The notes beneath the pieces were generated by a model that worked only from the letters and a program-made list of their open reading frames with translations, made no database searches and was not told the DNA's origin. A DNA stretch of 64,000 nucleotides from Branchiostoma lanceolatum (lineage: Eukaryota; Chordata; Leptocardii; Amphioxiformes; Branchiostomatidae): positions 19,595,269 through 19,659,268 of the forward strand of contig NC_089727.1 in the NCBI RefSeq assembly GCF_035083965.1, given 5' to 3'. The stretch's first letter is position 1. Every line of letters starts with the position of its first letter. The position numbers and the translations under genes were made by a program. Below, in pieces: positions 1 through 10,700 of the stretch.

Positions 1-237
1 ACCAAGAATGAAGACAGTCCATCCAGGCATTCTGGAGTTATCATGTTCACAGATGGAAGGACACACGCACACACACGAACACTGACGAAAACATTAGCCT
101 GGAATCCAAACCTACAATGTACTATAGCTCCGGAGTCTCCTCTATTTTGCAAAGAGGTCAAACACGGGAGCTATAATAGGTTTGGATTCCAGGCTACGAA
201 AACATTACCTTCTCAGCGAAGGTAACAAACAAATGCT
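1..237. repeat. Dispersed repeat with a nested MITE
   Basis: Positions 1-95 and 196-237 read as one interrupted repeat on the reverse strand. It is the same head module seen at 21.25, 28.77, 37.41, 43.32 and 57.87 kb (a GAGAAGGT start, then a TTTTCG stretch and TG-rich sequence). Positions 96-195 are a 100 bp inverted-repeat element with ends AGCCTGGA and TCCAGGCT. The host sequence acgaaaacatt is duplicated on both sides (85-95 and 196-206). No coding potential is visible. Confidence 0.6.
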
Positions 238-700
238 ACCAAAAACATATCATCTTCTATGGGCAAAGGTAAACAAGTCTTAAAACTTACAGGAGGAACT
301 TGTGCCTGCACCACCAAAACCAGGCATGCCAAGATTGCAGCAACCCTCAGCTTTACTTCCATCTCGTCTTTTGCTGTTCACCTGTTCAGTTCACCTGTTA
401 CACATACAGCTGATAGTCACACCTGTCACATGCCAGTAAAAGTACAAAGTTCTACGATCACAGGATAAACCAAAGTCCCACAACAACAAGTAAACACCAT
501 TACAACATGGTCATATGTTAGTGAAAGTTTGGAATATACCACTAGATGAAAATGTGATCATTTTATATCATGTATTATCTATGAACAAAATATGTAAATG
601 TTTAATAGGGTTTAGATCAATGCATATTCAGACGAGTGAATTTGTTGTTAAACGTCATTTCTTTAAAAAATGAAAATTGAACTTTTTTAAATACTTTAAA
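238..700. other. Intergenic, nothing recognised
   Basis: AT-rich sequence upstream of ATOX1. Short open frames here resemble no family, and no strong repeat was seen. Confidence 0.5.
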
Positions 701-745
701 ACGCATTCTTTAAAACGCCCCTACATATGTAATGTACTCTACTAC

Positions 746-755
746 TCTCGCGAGA
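746..755. promoter_or_regulatory. TCTCGCGAGA core-promoter palindrome
   Basis: A perfect TCTCGCGAGA palindrome lies about 50 bp upstream of the ATOX1 start codon, with a second partial CGCGAGA at 767-773. This element is known from TATA-less animal promoters, where it is bound by BANP. The start codon sits in AAGATGGCG, a YY1-like context that is also common at such promoters. The function here is inferred from position and sequence. Confidence 0.6.
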
Positions 756-805
756 TTTTGTATACACGCGAGATTACACGAGACTTCCGTAATCTGAAAT
801 TCAAG

Positions 806-2804
806 ATGGCGACACAGGTGAGAAATTTGTTGTTTCGACCATGTTTTTGACACGTTTACATCTTATTTTTGGTTCCAAAACTGTGGCTGTGTGTTGCTCT
901 ACAAGCTAGTGGTCGTTGGTTTCATTCTTGACTCTAAAAGATGTAATTTTAGTGGATAAAACTATTTTAATTCGCGGAAATGAGCAGAATTTTACCCAAC
1001 TGTCCAGCTGTTGTTATCGTCACCAAAAATTATGATTAAAGTAACAATAACATAACATATGGGGGGAACTAGTGTATGTATATGTAGTAGATCAGACGAT
1101 ATCTGTGTTGTCCTCTTTGATGTCGATCTATCTCAATACATTACTCCAAACAAGCCTTATAAATTCAGAAGGCAATTGTTACTGTAATTTCTTACAATTT
1201 TCGCAGTAGTTTTAAGTTCACGGTTTCCGCCGGAATCTCTCCAACTTTTCTTTCCATTAATACTGTACATTGTACGGCTATAGCACTACCGCTGGCATAA
1301 ATTCAGTAACTTCGAACACTTCATTTTACCACGAACAAACAAACCACGAAATTAAATCCCCGCAAACTTAAACTTAAAGGGTTTTACAGTACTAAAAGGG
1401 GCGTGTCCATGAACTTTGGACAGGCGGTCTGCCAGCCTGGCTCTGAACAGCTCAACTGGGTGTCTGTATCTGCTCTCGGGGTCTGAAACTTGAATGTTTT
1501 TAAGTATACCAACCCCAAGTACGCCTCTGGGCAGGCTTCAAGATTTCTTTTATTTGTTTATCTTTTTAAAACTTCATTTATTCACTTAAATCTAGTGAGT
1601 ATCGGGCATAAAGCAGTGCTAATATAACACCTTCTACTCTATTAATAGTACAGGATTTCAAAATAGTGTCTGTGTTGGTATTTATGTATCTTTAAGTTTA
1701 AATATCTGTTGTGCTTAACATAAAATATGTGATAGAAATCTTGACCAATATTCATGCAATCTAAAATATCTTGCATATGCCCAATACTAAAAAGAAGCAT
1801 GCAGGCTCGCATATGGAGAGGCAGAACCCTAGCAGTAAGCTCCAAGTCCAAGCAGAAGTTGTGGTGAAAGATTGGTCTCTGACAGCCAGGCTTTTTGCAT
1901 ATTCTCTCATCCAAGCCCATCCATGCATGCTATGAGGGAAGAGTTACTGTAGCTCAGTCAGAGAAGTCACTGGCAACTGTCAGTGAAGAGAATACTTTAC
2001 ATGTATGTGTATATATAACCTTTCCCCCAGCATACTACATGTATGCTTGAAGATGAGCCCCTTTACCAGGTTTTCAGTTGAAAGTTCATCTGTGTTGGTA
2101 GATGTCATTCTGAATCAAGGTTGAACTGTACTTAATGGCAACACAAAAACACAGCTTCTATGACGTCACGTTATGCAGATAAGACATGTGACTCGGTGAG
2201 AAGTGGATTATAAGTTGCAGAAAGTCTGTGGCGCCCTCCATCTCTATTAAGGGACGGTTGTAAAGCCCTGATGTAGTCGGCTTCTTTTATTCCTCTTGCG
2301 AAAAAGTCTGCTTCTGTGTCCAAGATTCTCACTTTGTCCAGTGCGACTGAGTGTTTCTGAGTATACCAGGTTTGATTGAATTATACAGTACAATCGGTTG
2401 TGAATATGACTTTTGTTGTGTTCCCCCTACAGACGCATGAGTTCACAGTGGAGATGACGTGTGAGGGGTGCTCTGGTGCCGTCAACAGGGTGCTGGGGAA
2501 AAAGCAGGGTGAGGGGTCTCTTCTATAATCAGACCTTTGATTTGATTTATTTATTTGGCTGTAAGAAAGAACAGCCCAATAACCTGTATTCTACATTCAT
2601 GCCCTGTTGGGCTCATGATGACTGAGGATGACTAGTACTATTTTACCTAATACTATTGAGATGATGGTTACAGGTGTGGAGAAGTTTGACGTTGACCTTC
2701 CTGGTAAGAAGGTGTTCGTGACCACCAATCTGACTTCTGACGAGATCCTGGAGACTCTTAAGAAAACGGGGAAGGCCACAAACTACGTGGGGACCAAGAA
2801 CTGA
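806..2804 (+). CDS. ATOX1: Copper chaperone ATOX1
   Basis: ATOX1 is a cytosolic copper(I) carrier that passes copper to the P-type ATPases ATP7A/B. There are three coding exons: 806-817, 2433-2508 and 2674-2804. Joined, they give 72 residues, close to the 68 of vertebrate ATOX1. The copper site MxCxxC is present as MTCEGC near residues 12-17. The conserved basic loop KKTGK lies near the C-terminus, and the chain fills one complete heavy-metal-associated (HMA) domain. The start is the only ATG before the first GTGAGA donor. Immediately after the stop codon the exon ends at a consensus donor (TGAGG then GTGAGT at 2807). This implies an intron in the 3' UTR with a candidate acceptor at about 3364. 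The identity is firm; the UTR exon is inferred. Confidence 0.93.
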
Positions 2805-2806
2805 GG

Positions 2807-3990
2807 GTGAGTGGGATAATGGGTGTCTGAAAGTAGAGGTTCTTCTTCTATAATTGTCTTTTTGTATTGGCATCCAGTTCTAGAAAAAAAGCCAAGTCAA
2901 AGATAATCAAAGGGGCTTGCATGTCCCCTCTCTTTAAGCCCTCTTTGTAAGGCCCTCTCTATTCTATCTGCACCTATTTCATATAGAAAGCTATGTGTAA
3001 TTCCTAGCGAGGTGGCAAAATTTGTCATAACAGCCCCCCCCCCCATGATTTGAGCTTAATTTGTCTGTGGCTCTTCTGAATGTCAAGACATGTATACTTT
3101 GATTTTGTGATCAATGTTTTAACTGCAATGGGAATAACAACTGTCTAGTTTATAGAAACATCAACCTCGGTGTCGGATAGCTACATTTGTAGTGGCTCAG
3201 ATAAATAAAACTTTCTCTGATGGTCCAGTTTACATTTCCCATTTTGATGTTCTTTTTTTTCTGTTTGAGATTACAAATATCTGAAAAGAATATTCTGTGT
3301 AATCAACAAACAAAAAATGAACACATCCAGGACAATACTGACTTTTTTCCTCTCTTATACTAGCAAGAAAGATGTCTCCATGGCAACAAGACCAACTCCG
3401 AAAAGCTCCCTCTGTCATCGCATCGTGGTGTCACAGGAAAAACGGCCACATCACCAATTGAAAAATAATCAAGCATTATCTGCTTTATCTAATCTCCAAG
3501 CAGATGTTGGGAGGCAGAATGGTCACGTTTTCCGAGCTGCCGTTTTCTGTTACAAACTGCAACTCTTTGTAACAAAAAGGGGCAGCAAGGAAAATGTAAC
3601 GATTTCTCCTCTCAACATCTGCTTGGCGATTACGATACATACATGTATGAAGTGAGCATTGTCAGCATCTAAGTAGTGTAGGTGGATACTTATAAGCGTG
3701 ATAATTTCTGGTGTAGATTATTAAAGTAATCATGATGATAAATTACACATTTATGTGATAATTTTTGTGCTGTTACTAGTACATTGTACTATAATGTCAA
3801 GCTGTAATTCCAGTAGATTTGAGCTCAAAGCTCTACCTTTAATTTTGTTGCAATGATGTTAATAAGTTCATAACACACATCTTGGGGAATGTTATGATCT
3901 ACTTTTTTGAAACGGCAGAATAAACAAATTTTGAAAACTCCAAAGTGAATAATTTGTGTTGAATGAGAAACTCTAGTTGATTATACCATA
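2807..3990 (+). other. ATOX1 putative 3' UTR intron and terminal exon
   Basis: A consensus donor directly follows the stop codon. A pyrimidine-rich acceptor (ctcttatactag) ends at about 3363. Possible poly(A) signals (AATAAA) lie near 3205 (inside the predicted intron) and near 3920. No protein-coding continuation is evident. Confidence 0.4.
3493..3628. repeat. MITE with CCAAGCAGATGTTG ends
   Basis: Inverted ends CTCCAAGCAGATGTTGGGAG and CTCTCAACATCTGCTTGG enclose about 100 bp. Related ends recur at 9.15-9.52, 51.71-52.08 and 56.36-56.53 kb. The copy lies in the predicted terminal exon of ATOX1. Confidence 0.65.
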
Positions 3991-4400
3991 GGTTAAAATG
4001 GCATTATATCTTTGATTCTGAAACAGTTTGGCTGTAGCACATAAAGAGACATCCAGGGCTTCTTCTGTACTAGCTAAAAGCTAGTAAAAAGAGCTAGATA
4101 ATATTATAATAGTAATATGGGCAGAAAAAGTAAGGCATGTAAAATTACTTGACTGGAAATTAAACTTGAGGTATTGAACTGCATCACAGCTTGGTATCTT
4201 TGAATTTTTTTGTTTATTACTATTCCAGGTTCATAGAAACACTGACTCTATATTCTTTATTTTTACTTGTGTCTACATTTTTCTTTGTCTTCAAATTCAC
4301 CTTTCCACTTTCTGAATAAATATACATAAAGATTAACTGAAATGACCAGGAATTTTGATACAGGTAAAAGTTCATTTCAAGTAAAAAATCAGACACAATT
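3991..4400. other. ATOX1-FRG1 intergenic
   Basis: AT-rich sequence between two convergent genes. On the reverse strand, AATAAA signals near 4415-4420 and 4439-4444 could end FRG1 transcripts. Nothing else was recognised. Confidence 0.4.
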
Positions 4401-4740
4401 ATTAACATCACACGTTTATTGTTACAGTAGCTCTCTCCTTTATTTCATGTCCAAAGTGGTAAAGATTTGTCCTCAGCTTTTTCAAAGTCAAACCTTTCCA
4501 ATCTCTTTACAGTAACTGTTACATGTTAAACTTGGTATTTTCAGTAAAAACTTTACTGTATATGCCATACAGGATCCCTTGTAATTTGTATACTAGTAAT
4601 GGAAGAAAACCTACTTGTTTAAAAATACACATCATTTTCAACACAAAAACTATTGAGTGTTGTTAAAGTTTCAAAAATGCCTGGATAAGTCTAACGTCCA
4701 GATGTTCAGTGCCCCCCTCCCCCATTGTGCTTTTGTTTCG

Positions 4741-7700
4741 TTATTTGCAGTATCGGTCTGCCTTCATCTTTTCTCTCCTGTAACACAAAGAAAATATAAA
4801 TTAGTATATAATATAGAAAATCATCATCATTATTCACATGGTAAAGCTCTACATCATATCAGTACCAGCACTGCGGTAACTAAAATGTAACATTAATTGC
4901 TTTTATTGGAGTTTTAAAAAGTAAAGGTAAGCTATTATGTGCAAGTCTTGAAATATTCGCTGTGGTAAGTAACCACTAACTGCGAAATCGTAACACCGTA
5001 AATACAATGTATGTAAACCTCTTGATTTAAGACTGTACAATAGGATTGCTTCCACTGCGAACTTATAAAACACATTGAAAAGCTCCTAATGCGAAATCAA
5101 TTCCTCACAAAAATAAATTGATTAACAACATATAAACTCAGACATGGGCTTTCTTAGAATCCGGAACTAAAATATGTTAGAAACAACTGAAACATTTTCT
5201 AAGGTCTAGATAACACCAATAGTAAGTGCCTCTCTTATTTTTCACTCACTCATCTGCGCCGCTTTTCAGTCCTTTCACTGAAAATTTTTTTTTATACATT
5301 AACTGATTAAGTATGTATTCTTCTTATTTTTACAAGACATACATGTAGACCTCACCTGTCCAAAAGAGACTCGTGTAGGGTGCCTTTCTCCTTGGCCTTC
5401 TTAAGTTTGGACCTGTCTTCTGGGTTGATTCTTAACCTGCGGTCCTGGTAACTTTGGAACTTCTTCCTGTATGTGTCAAAACAGCATCATATCACACGAG
5501 AACACACTACATTTCATAAAAATGAATCATACAGTAAAGATTTTTCATATGACATGTACTTCGAACCGTGAAGTTGCAGTTTGGCACCCAAATCCCTATT
5601 GGTTACAGAGTTAGGCAGAAGTTAAAGACATGCAAATAGTTACAGTAACTCAGTTACTGTACAGTAATAGTGTTAATATCTGCACGCTTTTTTGGCCAAG
5701 CACACTGGGTCACCCCTGCTCTTCTCTATAAGTGTGTTGGGTTCTTTTACGTGCAGAGGTTTGACCCTTGAGGCTTATGCCCGAAGCTCCCTCATACACG
5801 GGGCCACCGGCTTTACGTGACGTCACCAAAGAAATGGTTCAGGTAAAAATGAGTTTCACGTACACATAGTTGACTTCTGCCTCCTTCAGCGAGCCTTTCT
5901 CTTCATCCGGTACATCCACTTTTTGTTTCTTGACTTTTTCTACGTTTGTTCTGATCTGTGGGGAGAACACAGTGTCAAAAAAATTTAAATTTCTTTATAC
6001 ATGCACAGGTCCAACAAATTCACATTTATGCTAATCTTTAAGCTACAATAATGTACCAGAAACTAATTCATAAGTCACTATGATATTACATGTAAAAATG
6101 GAAGGCTGTTCTTCTGAATGTTTACTGAGGCTGAATAAAACTGTTAAGTTACTCTCATCTCCCAAATAAACGTACCGGTACGTTTATTTTTTTCAGCCTC
6201 AAAATCCACCCAGTACGTTCTTATTTTGGACAGTACGTTTATTATTTTTTTGAAAATCAGAGTTTTGCTAACCAGGGATCCCATTGAAATTGAAAGTTTG
6301 GGTTTTCCTGCCCATATTTCCCGGCATTTCTGCTCATAATTGGCTATTTTTCGCCCAAGCGGCGTTGATTTCCCTGCCGCTATGACCCGCCCTTTGTGAA
6401 ATCCCGGCGTAACTCGTAACGTATCGGTAGATCTCTATGACACTACAAAGTCAACGTTGTTATTGGGAGAAAATAAGACGCCACACTGACGTTTTGAAAT
6501 GCAATTCTTTTTGTATAAACAACTTTGACAGTCTCTGTTTACATCGTAAACTAAAGCACGCTGATCAGAAAAAAAATATACATGCCAGCGGCGCACAGTG
6601 TTTCAAGTACGTTTAACGCATAAATTTCTCTACTCACGTGAGATACAGTCCTTCCCAAAATGAAAATATAAAAACACCACCACAAAAAAACAGTGTCTTA
6701 GCATCAAAAAACTGTGTAATTACTTTCAATATATATCAAAACATTTCAATCCTACCACAAACATGGAAATTTAGCGCTTGGAGAATCGCCACAGTATTAG
6801 TAAAGTGAGTAACGCATTGGACGTCAGTGACTCTGGCCGTGGGAACGTTTTGTCATGGAAGAGCTCACTTCGAAGAAGGGGAAACAACTCTTTTTTATGT
6901 ACAAATAAAACTCCTTTCCCTTGGTCAGAAATGTGTTTTGCATTTTTACAAAGAGAATTTTAATATCAAAGTCTATATATAAAATTGAATTTCAATCTAG
7001 TCACCGTTATTATCACTTAAAAATGCTTTAGAAAAGATCACCCCTCTACAGAAAAAATACCAGAGCTTTCTAGGAATATGGGTGAAACTTTCTGTTAGCC
7101 CCGCCCCTTTCTGTCGGCGGCGCCGCTGTGTCTAGCTCAACTTTTCATGTGTAACATGAGAACCTTGTGCTTTGTGGCAACATTGGAAAAGGCCTGAGGT
7201 TTCTCACAAATTTGTTGACAATTTAGTTTCTCAAAATTAATGTTTTTTGCTACATACAAGGGTGATTTGTGGATTTTAAATCATTTGGATTGCAACAACA
7301 AAAACCAGAACATTATATAATATTGTCCTTGATATAATATGATAATGTCCTTGACACAACACAATTATTTGTGGCATGTAATGTTTACAAATCGTAATGT
7401 TTACAAATCTATATTTCTATATGCAATGCATATAAGATAAAAGGAAAGTAGGGAAAGATAAAAAGTTACATCATATAACGTCATAGTTCTTCCTTTTCTC
7501 TATACATGTATATGGCTTTTACAAATAACTGAAATAAGTAATAACTTTACCTGTGATGACCATATATTCAGGATATTGAAATCTTCTGTTCATGTTCTAA
7601 ATCTTGATACATTTGTTTAAAAACAAAGAGTAGACTTTGAAAGTGTTGCCCATCCAAGAGAACTGAGCAGTTTGGCGACTACTTGTCGTGTTTTGATTTT

Positions 7701-10700
7701 ATGTCAGTATATACAACAATTTTCCTTGATCACTTGCTTCAAGTTCCAAGTAGAAAATGCATGTATCATGTATATTTTCACTTGTTGAATTTGAAAGCAC
7801 CGTTGGCCCCCGGTTAGGGTTCATAGCGAAGAACCTATGCCCAATTTTTCAACATTACTACTATATTTTTTTGAAGTGGCAAGCAAGAAGATGAACAAGA
7901 TGTGTGCAGTTATTCTGTTCAATATTTATACACTTTACTGGTATGGTCCTCAGACAGGCATAAATGAATAAAGAGAGCCTACAGCTACCTTATCATCTTC
8001 TTTCCCTCGGACACAGTTTATCTGTAAATTTGGTTAATTTTCCGGGGGGTATGTTTATTCCGGGGGGTACGTTTATTAGATTTTGAAAATTTGTCCGGGG
8101 GGTATGTTTATTCCGGGGGGTATGTTTATTTGGGAGATGAGAGTACAATAACGAATTACATAATGAACTACCTAATGTTGATTTTGAAATATCGAATTGT
8201 GGTGATTCCACTGCTTTACTACCGAATTGTTTTGACGCATTTACTTTAAAAAAATGGTAAAGAGTAGTTTTCCCTTTGACCATCAAATTATGAATCGCTG
8301 TGAAAATAATGAATTTACTGTACCTTGATCATCTCGCCATCGCCCGCTGTCTTGGTGGTGGCGACAATGTCCCCGCTGTCGTTACACGTTACGAAACAGC
8401 TGTTTCCGGCCAACAGCGCCATTTTACCCTGCAGACAACAAAACAACATCAATCAAATTAGTACAGGTCTGGAGGAGCATCCTCATTGGAAAACTTAAAC
8501 AATACTCGTACTTGCATCTAGATGTGCAAAGGTAAGATGTGACAGGTCGTTAAGTGTAATATAGACCAGCTGCTGCTAAAGCTGGTGTGTTATGGTTTTA
8601 AGGACGGCCATACTGAATATATAGATACAGATACACAATATATACATTTGTATATATATATAGTTGTGTTCTTTTAACCCTTGTCCTGCTAGCTTTCCAG
8701 AGCACAAGTATACACAATGTACATGTACTACCACTGCTGAAGTGCCTTGACACATTTGAAACAAAGGGTACGAGTTTAATATTGCTCGTTTTTAGTTACT
8801 CCGCTCTGCTTGGGTGCAACATACAAATTCTACTCCACAACCCGACAATTGTCGGGGCTAGCATTATGACAGAACAAACCGACAATTGTCGGGCACAGCA
8901 GGACTAGAGTTTTGAGATAACACTGGAAAGCAATGATTCTATAACACAAAAAATGCAGCTCATTTGCTATCAACAATACACAACTGTAACAGTTACAGTT
9001 GTGAGCTCTTCATAGCAAGTTCACAAAACAAAGACAGGGAAGCCAGACTTCACTCCCTTACCCATAGAGCTTTGCAACCATTGGAGTCCCACAGACAGAA
9101 ATAGCAACACTGAGAATCATATAGCAATACCGAACTGTACACAACAAACACAAATCTCCAAGCAGATGTCAGGAGGCAAAATTGCGACATTTTCCTGTGA
9201 CATGTTGCGACAGGCAACATACGTCGTGGAAGACCCAGGAAATCATGGTTGGAGTGTGTCAGGAAGGACATTAAGGTGTGTGGCCTCACCAGCATGGACC
9301 CCTGGACAGAGCCACTTGGAAGCGCGGTGTTAAGACTAGCCGACTGCTGCCCACCCGTGTTAGGGACCCCAGCAGCAGTATAATCAAAATTAATAATGGA
9401 TACTACTAATAATACTACGTCCTAGCTGTCTGCAGTGTCTGTTTCCTTAGACTTAGAGGTAGTTTGTAACAGATACAGAACGTTCGGAAAACATCACAAT
9501 TCTGACTCTCAACATCTGCTTGGATAATAAATAACATGCCATGTTAATGTAGTAGCTAGCGTCCGTATCATTACGTACTTCCTGAAACACGGGCTCCCAC
9601 TGTTCCCGCGGTCCGATGGCTTCCGCACGTCCGATCACCACGCCCTCGGAGTTCACGCCCAGGTACTTCCCGTACCCTGACTTCAGAGCGATCTTGGTCT
9701 CCGAGACGACGATCGCCGTGAGCTGTTCTGTTGGGTCTGGTCCCTCCCCATCTGTATTTACATAAAAAACAGGGAACATTGGTTACATGATTATGTACAA
9801 CTGGTTGTAATGATTACCGTTTCATTACGTATATTGTTTGGGCTTTAAATACATGTACATTTTCCTACAAAGGTGTTAGGTAAAAGGTAAAGGTAAAAGT
9901 TACATAAGTCACATAGCCTTTTTGAGGCTCTAGGGGCAGTGGGTTGTTATTTGAAAGCGGAGCCCATCAATTTCCTTCAACCACCAGTCCTGTAGTACTT
10001 AGGCCCAATTTACACTTGTTCAATAAAACTGTAGTACTACACATGGTAGTCTACAACTGTAGTAGACTTCAGATTCATGTCCACTTTACACTCAACACAG
10101 GAAGCCTAGCAGGACACCCCACTGTTCCTGATTGTCACGAAACTGTAGTGACCTATTGTGACCTTTGAAAAATCGCGGGAGGGAATTTCAGCATGTATTT
10201 TATTTGTGAAAAGGAAGGGGTTTTATCTGATGCAAAATACTAAGGAAAAGGGCCTGACAGCTCGGTTTTACTGAGAAAACTAGAGAATGACCGCAGATGA
10301 CCCGAAATGGAACACGCGGTCAGTTCGAATCACGTCAGATCGAACATGGTTGTTGGCTTCCAAGTGAAGTCTACTACCACTGTACTACAGTTTCGCTTTA
10401 CACCCGGTTCGAAGTCTCGCAGAACCTCCGCCGAAGTGTAGTACTGCTACCCCCGAGGTTGTAGTAGACTTCTGCAGTAGTTTTCTTTTTACACACAGAA
10501 AAAAGCTGTAGTCTACTACAGTAGTAGACTACCATGTGTAGTACTACAGTTAAAAGGACAAGTGTAAATTGAGCCTAAGTATTACTAATACTATTAGTAC
10601 TACCTCTTCAAACGAAGTTAGGTACCCATTCACACCTGTATGTAGTAGATGTAAGGAAAGTAAGTGCCTTTCCCAAAGATACAACACAGTCTTTGTAATG

